Made by a program: the position numbers and the translations under genes. Source: Pseudomonadota bacterium (GTDB lineage Bacteria; Pseudomonadota; Gammaproteobacteria; Steroidobacterales; Steroidobacteraceae). Taken from it: a DNA stretch of 64,000 nucleotides. How positions within the stretch are numbered: position 1 is the stretch's first letter; each line of letters starts with the position of its first letter. The stretch lies in NCBI GenBank assembly GCA_016704655.1, contig JADIZR010000010.1, forward strand, positions 108,610 through 172,609. Direction: 5' to 3'. Below, piece by piece: positions 28,552 through 37,462 of this stretch. Under the pieces are notes generated by a model that made no database searches, was not told the DNA's origin, and worked only from the letters and a program-made list of their open reading frames with translations.

Positions 28552-29592
28552 CTAGTCGATGAGGTCGCCCGGGGTCGGCGGCAGCCGCGGCATCTGCTGG
28601 GTCGGGAAGGGCCCGGAGAGGGTTTCCAGGAACGCCACAATGTCGGCCACCTGCGTGTCGCCGAGCGACTGGTTCAACTGCGTGCTCGCCATGATGCGGA
28701 CGGCCTCGTCGATCGTGTGAACCAGGCCGTTATGGAAGTACGGGGCGGTGTATTCGAGGTTGCGCAGGCCGGGGACGCGCCAGACGTTCTTGTCTGCGTC
28801 GTCCTTGGTCGCGCTCGCGCGGCCGGTGTCGCTCAAGAAGTCGTACTTCGCGACGTACGGGCTGTCCGGGAACGTCGGGAACTTCATGAAGAAGCCCGTG
28901 CCGACGGGCAGCGGCGGGCCGCTGAACGTCGGGCCCTGGTGGCAGCTGGTGCATCCGACGTCGGCGAAGGTATTGAGGCCACGGACCTGCTGCTCCGTGA
29001 GCGCCTTCGCGTCCCCCTTGGCGTACCTGTCGTATGCGCTGTTTGGCGTGATCAGCGTGCGCTCATAGGCAGCGATGGCCTTGGCAACATTGTCCATGGT
29101 GACCACGTCGCCTGCACCGAAGGCCTTCTCAAAATACGGCTTGTAGCCCGGAATGTTGCGCACGCGGCCGATGACCGCGTCCAGGTTGGGCATTCCCATT
29201 TCAATCGCGTTCGCCGGCGGTCCCTTGGCCTGGTCCTCAAGCGTCGCCGCGCGGCCGTCCCAGAACTGGCTGGACAGGAAGGCCGCGTTCCAGACCGTGG
29301 GCGCATTGCGGCCGCCGAAATGACCGTGCACGCCGATGGACGTCGGCCGGTGGTCGTCGCCGCCCTCCATGACGTTGTGGCACGAAAAACACGACACGTT
29401 GCCACTCGACGACATCCGCGGGTCGAAGTACAGCATCTTGCCGAGTTCGACCCGGTCTGCCGTCGTCGGATTGTCAGCGGGCGCCGGGGCTACGTCTGGC
29501 AACGCCTGCCAGGACCTGTCAGCTGTGGCAGCAGCAGTCACGGCGAAAGGCGTAGCAGCCAGGACGATAGCGGTGATCGCAACGAGACGCAT
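28552..29592 (-). CDS. periplasmic dihaem cytochrome c peroxidase (MauG/CcpA family)
   Basis: A 346-residue protein with a signal peptide (to about residue 22) and two c-type haem sites, CFSCH (near 68) and CTSCH (near 213). Other family marks are ELGKMLYFDPRMS, GRNAPTVWNAAF with QFWDGRA, and WRVPGLRNLEYTAPYFHNG near the C-terminus. CCPs reduce hydrogen peroxide with electrons from cytochrome c or cupredoxin; MauG-type relatives modify proteins. The end overlaps nothing and lies 18 bases from the convergent ThDP gene. Confidence 0.93.
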   Translation of the reverse strand: MRLVAITAIVLAATPFAVTAAATADRSWQALPDVAPAPADNPTTADRVELGKMLYFDPRMSSSGNVSCFSCHNVMEGGDDHRPTSIGVHGHFGGRNAPTVWNAAFLSSQFWDGRAATLEDQAKGPPANAIEMGMPNLDAVIGRVRNIPGYKPYFEKAFGAGDVVTMDNVAKAIAAYERTLITPNSAYDRYAKGDAKALTEQQVRGLNTFADVGCTSCHQGPTFSGPPLPVGTGFFMKFPTFPDSPYVAKYDFLSDTGRASATKDDADKNVWRVPGLRNLEYTAPYFHNGLVHTIDEAVRIMASTQLNQSLGDTQVADIVAFLETLSGPFPTQQMPRLPPTPGDLID

Positions 29593-29697
29593 GGCATCAC
29601 TCCCGGAGACCGGACACGATGCCGATAACCTAGTGCAGCTTCAGTCGCTCCAGTAGTCGGAAAAATACCGAACTTCGCATCGCTCCCCGGGGGTCGA

Positions 29698-30180
29698 TCA
29701 AAGTGCGATCGGCAGGATCGTCGTTTCCTTGATCACGGTGACCGTCACCGACGAATTGATCGACTGCACGTTTGGCAGCTTCGACAGGTGGTCGAGGTAG
29801 AAGGCTTCGTAGGCCTTGATGTCGCGTGTCACCACGCGCAGCATGAAGTCCCATTCGCCCATCGTCGTGTAGCAGTCGAGCACTTCGGGCCGCTCGCGGA
29901 TCGCCTCGGCGAACGCTGCAATTGCATCGCGTCCCTGGCTCGAGAGTTTGACGTGGGCAAATATGGTGACGTCGAGGCCGAGTGCAGCCCGATCGAGCAG
30001 TGCGACGCGCCCCTTGATGACGCCCGACTGCTCGAGGGCCTGAATGCGGCGCCAGCACGTGGTGGTAGAGAGTCCGGTCCGCGAGGCAACTTCAGCGACT
30101 GACAGGGCGCCTTCGCGTTGCACCAGGTCGAGGATTCGCCGATCGGCTTTGTCCAAACGAAAGGGTGATGCCTCTTCCAT
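29698..30180 (-). CDS. bkdR: Lrp/AsnC-family transcriptional regulator, probable bkd activator
   Basis: A 160-residue regulator with an N-terminal helix-turn-helix (ALSVAEVASRTGLSTTTCWR) and a C-terminal RAM domain that binds amino-acid effectors (VLDCYTTMGEWDFMLRVV). It is divergently transcribed from the branched-chain 2-oxoacid dehydrogenase operon, 132 bases away. This is the place of BkdR in pseudomonads, which activates bkd in response to branched-chain amino acids. The name rests on that context. ATG 30180 is chosen; in-frame codons upstream are less conserved. Confidence 0.85.
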   Translation of the reverse strand: MEEASPFRLDKADRRILDLVQREGALSVAEVASRTGLSTTTCWRRIQALEQSGVIKGRVALLDRAALGLDVTIFAHVKLSSQGRDAIAAFAEAIRERPEVLDCYTTMGEWDFMLRVVTRDIKAYEAFYLDHLSKLPNVQSINSSVTVTVIKETTILPIAL

Positions 30181-30209
30181 GAAAGTGGGCTCCCTGAAAT
30201 GAACATTTC

Positions 30210-30229
30210 GCATTGCTGCACTGCAATGC
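30210..30229. promoter_or_regulatory. inverted-repeat operator candidate between bkdR and the bkd operon
   Basis: A perfect inverted repeat, GCATTGC and GCAATGC with a 6-base spacer TGCACT, centred in the 132-base divergent gap. Nearby TGCA words extend the symmetry. Its place and its form fit binding by the adjacent Lrp-type regulator. Confidence 0.5.
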
Positions 30230-30312
30230 AACAATTTCCGCGCCACCGTGCAACGGCCAGTAATCTACCGCGACAACTGTTCCAACGCATCCGTACTTAA
30301 AGCGAGGAAGCG

Positions 30313-31551
30313 ATGCCCCGCCGCTCACGCCTGCACATTCCGCAACACCACTCACGTCCGGGCGAAGAGCCGGATTTCAGCTACCTGGAGACGTCGCCGG
30401 CGGGTGCCGTGCCGCGCCCCGACGTCAATGCCCGGGTTCGCGACATCGGCAACCTGTCGATCGACCTCGTGCGCGTGCTCGACGACAACCACGTCGCGGT
30501 CGGGCAATGGAATCCGCACCTCGAGGTGCAGGACCTGCAGATCGGCCTGCGCCACATGCTGCTCACGCGCATCTTCGACGATCGCATGCAGCGCGCGCAG
30601 CGCCAGGGCAAGACGTCGTTCTACATGCGCTGCCTCGGCGAGGAAGCGGTATCGGTCGCGCAGGGCATGGCGCTGCGGCCGAAGGACATGCTGTTTCCGG
30701 CCTATCGCAACCAGGGTCTCTACGTGGTCCGCGGGCGACCGCTCGTCGACCTGATGTGCCAGCTGCTCTCGAATACGCGCGACATGTGCAAAGGCCGGCA
30801 GCTGCCGGTGATGTACCACTGGGCGGAAGGCCGCATCTTCTCGATCTCCGGCAACCTGACGACGCAATTCCCGCAGGCCGTGGGCTGGGCGATGGCCGCG
30901 GCGATCAAGGGCGAGGACGACATCGCGGTGTCGTGGATCGGCGAAGGTTCGAGCGCGGAAGCCGACTTCCACCACGCGATGCTGTTCGCTTCCGTCTACA
31001 TGGCGCCGGTGATCCTGAATATCGTCAACAACCAGTGGGCGATCTCGACGTTCCAGGGCTTTGCAGGCGGTGAACAGCGTTCGTTCGCGGCGCGCGGCCC
31101 GGGTTATGGCATGGCCGGCATCCGGGTCGACGGCAACGATTTCCTGGCCGTGCATGCCGTGACGCAGTGGGCGGCCGAGCGCGCGCGCACCGGCGCAGGC
31201 CCGACGTTGATCGAGCACGTCACCTATCGCGGCGCGGCGCACTCCACGAGCGATGATCCCGCGCGTTACCGTCCCAAGGACGATTACGAGAAATGGCCGC
31301 TCGGCGACCCGGTGCTGCGACTCAAGAATCACCTGATCGCGCTCGGCGAATGGTCCGAGGAACGCCACCAGGCGCTGGCACAGGAACTGGAAGTGCACGT
31401 GACCGAAAGCTGGAAGGAAGCCGTGCAGTACGGAACGCTCACGGACGGGCCGCGCCTAAACCGCGACCTCATGTTCCAGGACGTGTTCAAGGAAATGCCG
31501 GAGCAGCTGCGCAAGCAGCGCGAGCAGCTGCGGACGGAGCAGGGAGTCTGA
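30313..31551 (+). CDS. bkdA1: branched-chain 2-oxoacid dehydrogenase E1 component, alpha subunit
   Basis: ThDP-binding subunit of the decarboxylase that feeds 2-oxoisovalerate and related acids into branched acyl-CoA. The 412-residue protein has the family block SFYMRCLGEEAVSVAQGMAL, QGRFSVSGN-like FSISGNLTTQFPQAVGWAMA, and the ThDP/Mg motif GEGSSAEADFHHAM followed by ILNIVNNQWAIST. Phosphorylation-loop-like HSTSDDPARYRP is present. GAGGAAG precedes the ATG. It leads an operon with the beta subunit two bases downstream. Confidence 0.93.
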   Translation: MPRRSRLHIPQHHSRPGEEPDFSYLETSPAGAVPRPDVNARVRDIGNLSIDLVRVLDDNHVAVGQWNPHLEVQDLQIGLRHMLLTRIFDDRMQRAQRQGKTSFYMRCLGEEAVSVAQGMALRPKDMLFPAYRNQGLYVVRGRPLVDLMCQLLSNTRDMCKGRQLPVMYHWAEGRIFSISGNLTTQFPQAVGWAMAAAIKGEDDIAVSWIGEGSSAEADFHHAMLFASVYMAPVILNIVNNQWAISTFQGFAGGEQRSFAARGPGYGMAGIRVDGNDFLAVHAVTQWAAERARTGAGPTLIEHVTYRGAAHSTSDDPARYRPKDDYEKWPLGDPVLRLKNHLIALGEWSEERHQALAQELEVHVTESWKEAVQYGTLTDGPRLNRDLMFQDVFKEMPEQLRKQREQLRTEQGV

Positions 31552-31552
31552 T

Positions 31553-32569
31553 ATGCCACAAATGAACATGATCCAGGCGCTCAACTCCGCCATGGACATC
31601 ATGCTGGCGCGTGACCCGAACGTGGTCATGCTGGGCGAGGACATCGGCTATTTCGGCGGCGTGTTCCGCGTCACCGACGGGCTGCAGAAAAAGTACGGCG
31701 AGCACCGCGTGCTCGACACGCCGATCGCCGAGGGCGGCATCGTCGGCGCCGCGATCGGCATGGGCGTGAACGGCCTGCGTCCGGTGGCGGAGGTGCAGTT
31801 CGCGGACTACATTTACCCCGCGTGCGACCAGATATTTTCGGAGCTCGCGCGCCTGCGGTATCGCAGTGCCGGTGACTTCTGGGCACCCGTGACGATCCGC
31901 ACCCCCTGCGGTGGCGGCATCCGTGGCGGGCAGACGCACTCACAGAGTCCGGAAGGTATCTTCACGCACGTCTGCGGCATCAAGGTGGTCATGCCGTCGA
32001 CGCCGTACGACGCGAAGGGCCTGCTGATCGCGGCGATCGAGGACGACGATCCAGTGATCTTCTTCGAGCCCAAGCGCCTCTACAACGGCCCGTTCGACGG
32101 CGATGCGAACAAGCCGGCCGTGCCGTGGAGCACTCATCCGAAGGGTGAAGTCCCCGACGGTTACTACACCGTGCCGATCGGCAAGGCCGAGATCGTGCGC
32201 AAGGGCAGCGCGGTCACGATGGTCGCGTACGGCACCATGATCTACGTGTGCGAGGCCGCGGCGAGGGCGCTCGGCATCGACGCGGAGATCATCGACGTGC
32301 GCTCGATGGTGCCGCTCGACACCGACACGATCTGCACGTCGGTCAAGAAGACCGGTCGCTGCCTGATCGCGCACGAAGCGACGCGCTTCTCCGGTTTCGG
32401 CGCAGAGCTTTCGGCGACGATCCAGGAAGAGTGCTTCTGGGACCTCGAGGCGCCGATCGGTCGCGTCGCAGGCTGGGACACGCCGTATCCGCACGCGTTC
32501 GAGTGGGAGTACTTCCCCGGTCCGCTGCGCGTGGCTGCGGCGCTTAAGGCCGTGATGGAGGCCGCATGA
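31553..32569 (+). CDS. bkdA2: branched-chain 2-oxoacid dehydrogenase E1 component, beta subunit
   Basis: A 338-residue partner of the alpha subunit forming the alpha2-beta2 E1. It has the ThDP-domain block VVMLGEDIGYFGGVFRVTDG, DTPIAEGGIVGAAIGMG, AEVQFADYIYPACDQI, and the C-terminal IDVRSMVPLDTDTI and EATRFSGFGAELSA. GGGAG lies seven bases from ATG 31553, and the end overlaps the E2 start by ATGA, so the three subunits are made in step. Confidence 0.94.
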   Translation: MPQMNMIQALNSAMDIMLARDPNVVMLGEDIGYFGGVFRVTDGLQKKYGEHRVLDTPIAEGGIVGAAIGMGVNGLRPVAEVQFADYIYPACDQIFSELARLRYRSAGDFWAPVTIRTPCGGGIRGGQTHSQSPEGIFTHVCGIKVVMPSTPYDAKGLLIAAIEDDDPVIFFEPKRLYNGPFDGDANKPAVPWSTHPKGEVPDGYYTVPIGKAEIVRKGSAVTMVAYGTMIYVCEAAARALGIDAEIIDVRSMVPLDTDTICTSVKKTGRCLIAHEATRFSGFGAELSATIQEECFWDLEAPIGRVAGWDTPYPHAFEWEYFPGPLRVAAALKAVMEAA

Positions 32570-33839
32570 CCCGTTACGTCTTCAAGATGCCGGACCTCGG
32601 CGAGGGCACCGTCGAGGCCGAGGTCGTCGCGTGGCACATCAAGGTCGGCGACATCGTGCAGGAAGATCAGGTCATGGCCGAAGTCATGACCGACAAGGCC
32701 GCGGTAGAAGTGCCGGCGCCGGTCAGCGGCAAGGTGGTGACCATCAACGGCCAGCCGGGCGACATGGTTCGCGTCGGCTCCGAACTGGTCGTGTTCGAGA
32801 CCGATGCAGCGGACGATGACGTCGTCGCTCCTGCTGCCGCGGTTCCCGCGACCGCTCCCGCGCAGCCGGCAGAGGTGCTGTCCTCACCCGTGGTTCCCGC
32901 GACTTCGCCCGCGCAGGCGGCCGAGGTGAAGAGTGAAGGGGCCATGCAGGGTCGCGTAAAGCTTCGCCGGCCACGAGGCGCAAGGCGCGCGAGGCAGGCA
33001 TCGACCTGCGGCAGGTCCCGGGCTCCGGGCCGAGTGGTCGCATCATGCCGAAGGACTTCGTGGCTGCAATGAGCAGCGCCGCGCCCGCCGGCATGAATGG
33101 TGGCTCGGCAGTCGCACCGTCGCTGCTGCGGCAGCGCACCGGCACTCAGGAGATCAAGGTCATCGGCGTGCGTCGCGTCATCGCACAGCGCATGACGGAT
33201 GCGGCGCGCACCATCCCGCATTTCTCGTACGTCGAGGAAATCGACGTCACCGAGCTGGAGTCGTTGCGCACGCACCTGAACTCGAAGGCGCCGCAGGGCA
33301 CGCCTTCGCTAACCTACCTGCCGTTCCTTGCGGCCGCGCTGGCGCGCGTACTCGAAGAGTTTCCCCAGTGCAACGCGCACTACGACGCCGAACGCAACGT
33401 GCTGATCCGGCATCATCCGGTGCACCTCGGCGTGGCCACGCAGACGGCGGACGGCCTCAAGGTGCCGGTCGTGCGTCACGCCGAGGCCCGCACGCTCTGG
33501 GATCTCTCGGACGAGATCCGGCGCGTTTCCGAAGCGGCCAAGAGCGGCAAGGCCGCGCGTGAGGAGTTGAGCGGCTCGACGATCACGATCACCAGCCTCG
33601 GCAGGATGGGCGGCATCGTCTCGACGCCGATCATCAATGCGCCCGAGATGGGAATCATCGGCGTCAACAAGGCGATCGACCGTCCGGTCGTCCTGGACGG
33701 CGCCATCGCCATCCGCCGCATCATGAATCTGTCGTCATCGTTCGATCACCGCTTCGTCGATGGCTACGACGCCGCGGCCATGATCCTGGCACTCAAGGAC
33801 CTGCTCGAGCACCCGGCGACGATCTTCATCCCCGGTTAA
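32566..33839 (+). CDS. bkdB: branched-chain 2-oxoacid dehydrogenase E2 (dihydrolipoyl acyltransferase), one frame break
   Basis: Transfers the acyl group from lipoyl to CoA. The N-terminal lipoyl domain has VMTDKAAVEVPAPVSGKVV (lipoyl Lys near residue 44). An Ala/Pro linker (about 85-125) leads to the E1/E3-binding domain, and the catalytic domain ends in SSSFDHRFVDGYDAA with the His-Asp motif. One base is lost near 32960: GRVKASPATRRKAREAGIDL spans two frames and needs an extra G. Corrected length is about 424 residues. No E3 (lpd) gene follows, so the complex must share one from elsewhere. Confidence 0.9.
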
Positions 33840-33881
33840 ACTGTCGCTCTCACAGCGCCGACCCGTCCCGAGAACAACGCA

Positions 33882-34895
33882 ATGACCACGACTCCCCCAG
33901 CGCGTCCCGCCTTCGGTACCGTGCTCGCCGACCAGATGAGCATCGCCACCTACGCCAACGGTGCGTGGGGTGCCGACAAGCTCACACCGGTTGCGCCGAT
34001 CCCGATGCACCCGTCCGCGCACGTGCTGCACTACGCCAGCACCTGCTTCGAAGGCTTCAAGGCGTACCGCTACGCGGACGACAGCATCCACGTCTTCCGC
34101 ATGGACCGGCACATGGCACGTCTGCGCCAGAGCGCGAAGCTGCTCATGCTGCCGGTACCGGACGAGGTCCAGCTCGAACGTATGATCCTGCAGACGATCG
34201 ATCGCAACCGTGCACAGGTGCCGGAGCCCCCGGGCGCGCTGTACATGCGGCCGGTGTTGTTCGGCACGATGCCGAACATCGGCGCCGCGTCGCAGCCGTC
34301 GAACGAAGCGACGCTGATCGTGCTGGCGAGCCCGGTGTGGGATTATTTCGCGGGCGGCATGAAGCCGCTGCGCATCTATGTCGAGGACCAGAAGCACCGC
34401 ACTGCGGAGCACCTTGGCATGGTGAAGACAGGCGGCAACTACGCCGCGGCCATGGGCCCGACGCTCGCGGCGAAGGAAAAGTACAAGATCGACCAGGTGC
34501 TGTTCTGCCCGGAAGGCTCCGTGCAGGAAACCGGCGCTGCGAACTTCCTGCTGCTCCGCGAAGGACATATCCTGACGCGCAGCCTCGACTCGTCCTTCCT
34601 GCACGGCGTCACGCGCGATTCACTGCTGACGATGGCGCGGCAGATGGGATTCAAGGTCGAAGAGCGCGTGTTCGGCGTTGCCGAGATGATGGAGTGGGTC
34701 AAGACCGGTGAAGCTGCGCTGTCCGGCACTGCTGCCGTGCTCGCGGGGGTCGGCACCCTCGTGCGCAGCGACGGCACGGACGTCCGCGTCGGCTCTGGCG
34801 ACGTGGGTCCGGTGACGCAGAAACTGCGCGCCGCGCTGGTCGCGATCCAGAACGGCACCGCACCCGACACGTTCGGCTGGACGCGCAGGGTCTGA
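33882..34895 (+). CDS. ilvE: branched-chain amino-acid aminotransferase
   Basis: A 337-residue fold-type IV PLP enzyme that interconverts leucine, isoleucine and valine with their 2-oxo acids. Marks are LHYASTCFEGFKAYR, YMRPVLFGT, the PLP Lys in LGMVKTGGNYAAAM, and EGSVQETGAANFLL. It lies 42 bases after the bkd E2 gene. Its product is the bkd substrate, so a catabolic or branched-acyl supply role is likely, though the enzyme also serves biosynthesis. Confidence 0.93.
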   Translation: MTTTPPARPAFGTVLADQMSIATYANGAWGADKLTPVAPIPMHPSAHVLHYASTCFEGFKAYRYADDSIHVFRMDRHMARLRQSAKLLMLPVPDEVQLERMILQTIDRNRAQVPEPPGALYMRPVLFGTMPNIGAASQPSNEATLIVLASPVWDYFAGGMKPLRIYVEDQKHRTAEHLGMVKTGGNYAAAMGPTLAAKEKYKIDQVLFCPEGSVQETGAANFLLLREGHILTRSLDSSFLHGVTRDSLLTMARQMGFKVEERVFGVAEMMEWVKTGEAALSGTAAVLAGVGTLVRSDGTDVRVGSGDVGPVTQKLRAALVAIQNGTAPDTFGWTRRV

Positions 34896-34905
34896 GGCGA
34901 ACCCC

Positions 34906-35670
34906 GTGACTGCGCGTACCGTCGCCGTGGTCACTGGAGCCGGCAGTCCGACCGGCATCGGCTTTGCCACGGCGCGGGTGCTCGCTCGCGCCGGGCACTG
35001 CATCCTCATCGTCTCGACCTCCGAGCGGATCAAGGATCGGGCAGCCGAACTCCGCGCCGAAGGTCACGAAGCCCATGCGGTCGTCGCCAACCTGACCGGC
35101 GAGCCCGACGTCGAGCGACTGCACGAGCACGCGGAAGCGCTCGGCGACGTGAGCGTCCTCGTCAACAACGCAGGCATGGCCGTGCTCGGGGAAATGGACG
35201 CCCTCGGCAACCTCGAAAGCCTCGACCTCGGTGCCTGGCAGCGTTCCCTCGAGCGCAACCTGACGTCCGCATTCCTCGTGACGCGAGCGTTCCTGCTTGG
35301 CATGAAGGCTCGTGGCTATGGGCGCATCGTGAACGTTGCGTCGACTACCGGAGCCGTGTCGGCCGTTGCGGGAGACACCGCTTATGCCGCGGCCAAGGCT
35401 GGCATGGTCGGCTTCACGCGCGCCATCGCGCTCGAAGCAGCGCCGCACGGCGTGATCGTGAATGCGATCGCGCCTGGCTGGATCGCGACCGGCTCGCAGT
35501 CTGAACGGGAGGCGGCCGCCGGACTGCGTGCGCCGGTACGACGCTCGGGCTCACCGGAGGAGATTGCCGCGCTGATCGCGTTTTTAGCGTCCCCGGGCGC
35601 GTCGTACATCGTCGGCCAGTTGATCGTTGCCGATGGCGGCAACTCGATCATCGAGGACCACAACGCCTGA
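34906..35670 (+). CDS. short-chain dehydrogenase/reductase, FabG-like
   Basis: A 254-residue NAD(P)-dependent oxidoreductase with the cofactor motif VTGAGSPTGIGFATA, NNAG near residue 87, and the catalytic set Ser in VNVASTTG with Tyr and Lys in AYAAAKAG. The C-terminus has IAPGWIATG and YIVGQLIVADGG as in FabG-type reductases. GTG 34906 lies ten bases after the aminotransferase stop, so it may be the fifth gene of the bkd operon, possibly reducing a branched 3-oxoacyl or hydroxyacyl intermediate. The substrate is not shown by the sequence. Confidence 0.88.
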   Translation: MTARTVAVVTGAGSPTGIGFATARVLARAGHCILIVSTSERIKDRAAELRAEGHEAHAVVANLTGEPDVERLHEHAEALGDVSVLVNNAGMAVLGEMDALGNLESLDLGAWQRSLERNLTSAFLVTRAFLLGMKARGYGRIVNVASTTGAVSAVAGDTAYAAAKAGMVGFTRAIALEAAPHGVIVNAIAPGWIATGSQSEREAAAGLRAPVRRSGSPEEIAALIAFLASPGASYIVGQLIVADGGNSIIEDHNA

Positions 35671-35683
35671 GCGGCGCCCGCGA

Positions 35684-36250
35684 TCAATCCGCCAGCAGTA
35701 TCGAACCGCCGACCGGTCGACGCGCGAACACTGCGCCACAGACGGCAAACACCGCACCGAGTGCGATGGAGAACGTCAGCGCCGAACTCATGCCCGGGCC
35801 GACGAGGCCGAACGATTGCAGCAATCCCGGCGCGACCGAATCGAAGCCGACGACCACGCCGCCGACGACGGAACCCAAAGCTGCCGCATTCAGCACCGTG
35901 CGCCAGCCGAGCCCGCGACCCAGTGTCTGCCGCATTGACGCATATTCGCGTTCCGCTGCGGCGAGCGCTGCCGTGCGATTCGGCACGTGCGTGAGTTCCG
36001 CGATCTGTTTCCGCAAGCGTGCATCGAAGCCTGGCGACAACGCGGGGCGTGGCAAGGCATCGGCGAGCGCCGCATCGAGTGTGCCAAGCGCCTGGGCGTA
36101 GGCACGGCAGCGGCTGCATTGCGCCATGTGGTGTTGCACGACGCCGGCGCGGCCGGCTTCGAGCGAGCTGTCGAGCAGTTCGACGAGATCGAACTCGTAG
36201 TCGGCGCATGGCCCGAGCGAGAGTGCGTAGTCGTGGGGATGCTGGTTCAT
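35684..36250 (-). CDS. anti-sigma factor with zinc-finger (ZAS-type) domain
   Basis: A 188-residue protein. The N-terminal zinc motif is HHMAQCSRC (HxxxCxxC, near residue 41), which in this family binds zinc and holds the sigma factor. A linker follows and then two transmembrane helices (about 120-137 and 155-175). It overlaps the sigma gene by four bases (ATGA) and is its likely antagonist. It converges with the SDR gene, 13 bases apart. Confidence 0.85.
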   Translation of the reverse strand: MNQHPHDYALSLGPCADYEFDLVELLDSSLEAGRAGVVQHHMAQCSRCRAYAQALGTLDAALADALPRPALSPGFDARLRKQIAELTHVPNRTAALAAAEREYASMRQTLGRGLGWRTVLNAAALGSVVGGVVVGFDSVAPGLLQSFGLVGPGMSSALTFSIALGAVFAVCGAVFARRPVGGSILLAD

Positions 36251-36795
36251 GCGGCCTGGACCTCCTCGGGCCGGGCAAGCTCCATCAGGCGCTTGCGGGC
36301 CCGGAACAGAAGATTCTTGACCGTCCCCAACGGCATGCCGAGCGCCGCGGCGACGGCATCGTAGGAACGGTCTTCGAGATAGAACAATCGCACCGCCTGC
36401 TGCTGGCTGGCCGGCAGCGTCTCCAGCAGCCGCAGCAGATTGTCGCGTTCGGGGTCGTCCGCTGGTCCCGTCGCGATGCTCGAGGCCACGTGCTGCGCCT
36501 CGGTCGAGTCCGGGTCGTCGAACGAAACGGTCGGTCGGCGTTTGCGCAGCTCCATCAGGCAGGTGTTCCGGGTAATGGCGTAGATCCAGGTGCCGAGAGC
36601 TGCCCGGCCGTCGAAACCCGGCAGGGCTTTCCAGACGCGGACCAATGTCTCCTGGGTGGCGTCCTCGGCCGCGGCGCGGTCCCTCAGAATTGAAAAAGCG
36701 AGCCGAAACACGCGGTTGCGAAATTCCGGCACGATCAGGTCGAAGGCGCGGGCATGCCTGCCCGCCGCCAGATGACCTTCGATTGCCGCGTCCAT
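36247..36795 (-). CDS. ECF-type RNA polymerase sigma factor
   Basis: A 182-residue group IV sigma. Region 2 has AFDLIVPEFRNRVFRLAFSI and AEDATQETLVRVWKALPGF, with WIYAITRNTCLMELRKRR for the -10 element. Region 4 has LPASQQQAVRLFYLEDRSYD and VAAALGMPLGTVKNLLFRAR. It is paired with a zinc-type anti-sigma gene. It diverges from a DUF6249-like gene; the 104-base gap may contain an autoregulated promoter. This pair is not closely similar to the pair at 16676-17951. Confidence 0.92.
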   Translation of the reverse strand: MDAAIEGHLAAGRHARAFDLIVPEFRNRVFRLAFSILRDRAAAEDATQETLVRVWKALPGFDGRAALGTWIYAITRNTCLMELRKRRPTVSFDDPDSTEAQHVASSIATGPADDPERDNLLRLLETLPASQQQAVRLFYLEDRSYDAVAAALGMPLGTVKNLLFRARKRLMELARPEEVQAA

Positions 36796-36899
36796 GGGCC
36801 TTTATATGCCTCCGGGAGCCGGAAGGTTGCAAGACGGACCGGTGCAACCTTTGCCGGCGGCTGGCGCATACAAACGTCAACAGCCCAGGAGGCCCGTCC

Positions 36900-37328
36900 A
36901 TGAATGAAGAAGTCGTCGCCGTATTCATCCCGATCGTCGCGATCGTCATGTCGCTGGGAATTCCCATCATTTACCAGATCCTCGACTACCGCCGCCGTCG
37001 CGACGTCGTCGAGGCGCACCACAAGGAACGCATGGCCGCCATCGAGCGCGGCATGGAGCTGCCGGCGTTGCCGGAGGCTTTCTACAGCCCGCTGGATCGC
37101 AACAAGCGTCCGCGCCACCTGCTGACCGGCATGATCTGGCTGTTCATCGGCATCGCCCTGTTCCTGGCACTCGGTGCGGTGGCGGGCGAAGAGGTGCGGT
37201 ACTTCGGCCTGATCCCGGCCGGGGTGGGTCTGGCGTTCCTGATCTACTACTTCATCGAAGGCAGGCACGAGGCTGCGGCTTTCCGGGCCAAGGAAGCCGC
37301 CCGGGACGCGGTTGCGGCCAAAGTCTGA
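36900..37328 (+). CDS. DUF6249-like small membrane protein
   Basis: A 142-residue protein with an N-terminal helix (VVAVFIPIVAIVMSLGIPII), a charged cytoplasmic stretch with RRRRDVVEAHHKERMAAIERGMELP, and two further helices (GMIWLFIGIALFLALGAVA and FGLIPAGVGLAFLIYYFIEG). The helix-then-AIERG layout is typical of DUF6249 proteins, which often lie beside ECF sigma genes. AGGAGG is seven bases before ATG 36900. Function is unknown; it may be a target or modulator of the sigma system. Confidence 0.78.
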   Translation: MNEEVVAVFIPIVAIVMSLGIPIIYQILDYRRRRDVVEAHHKERMAAIERGMELPALPEAFYSPLDRNKRPRHLLTGMIWLFIGIALFLALGAVAGEEVRYFGLIPAGVGLAFLIYYFIEGRHEAAAFRAKEAARDAVAAKV

Positions 37329-37462
37329 GTGGCAGGACGCCGGGGCGCAGCCCGTTGCAGGACGGGCTGCGTATTTCCTTGATTGATCGCGATCGCCCGA
37401 CCCCCGCGCCCGCAGAAATGCGAAAATGTCGCATCAGTCCACGGCATCCGGGAGACAGTCAC

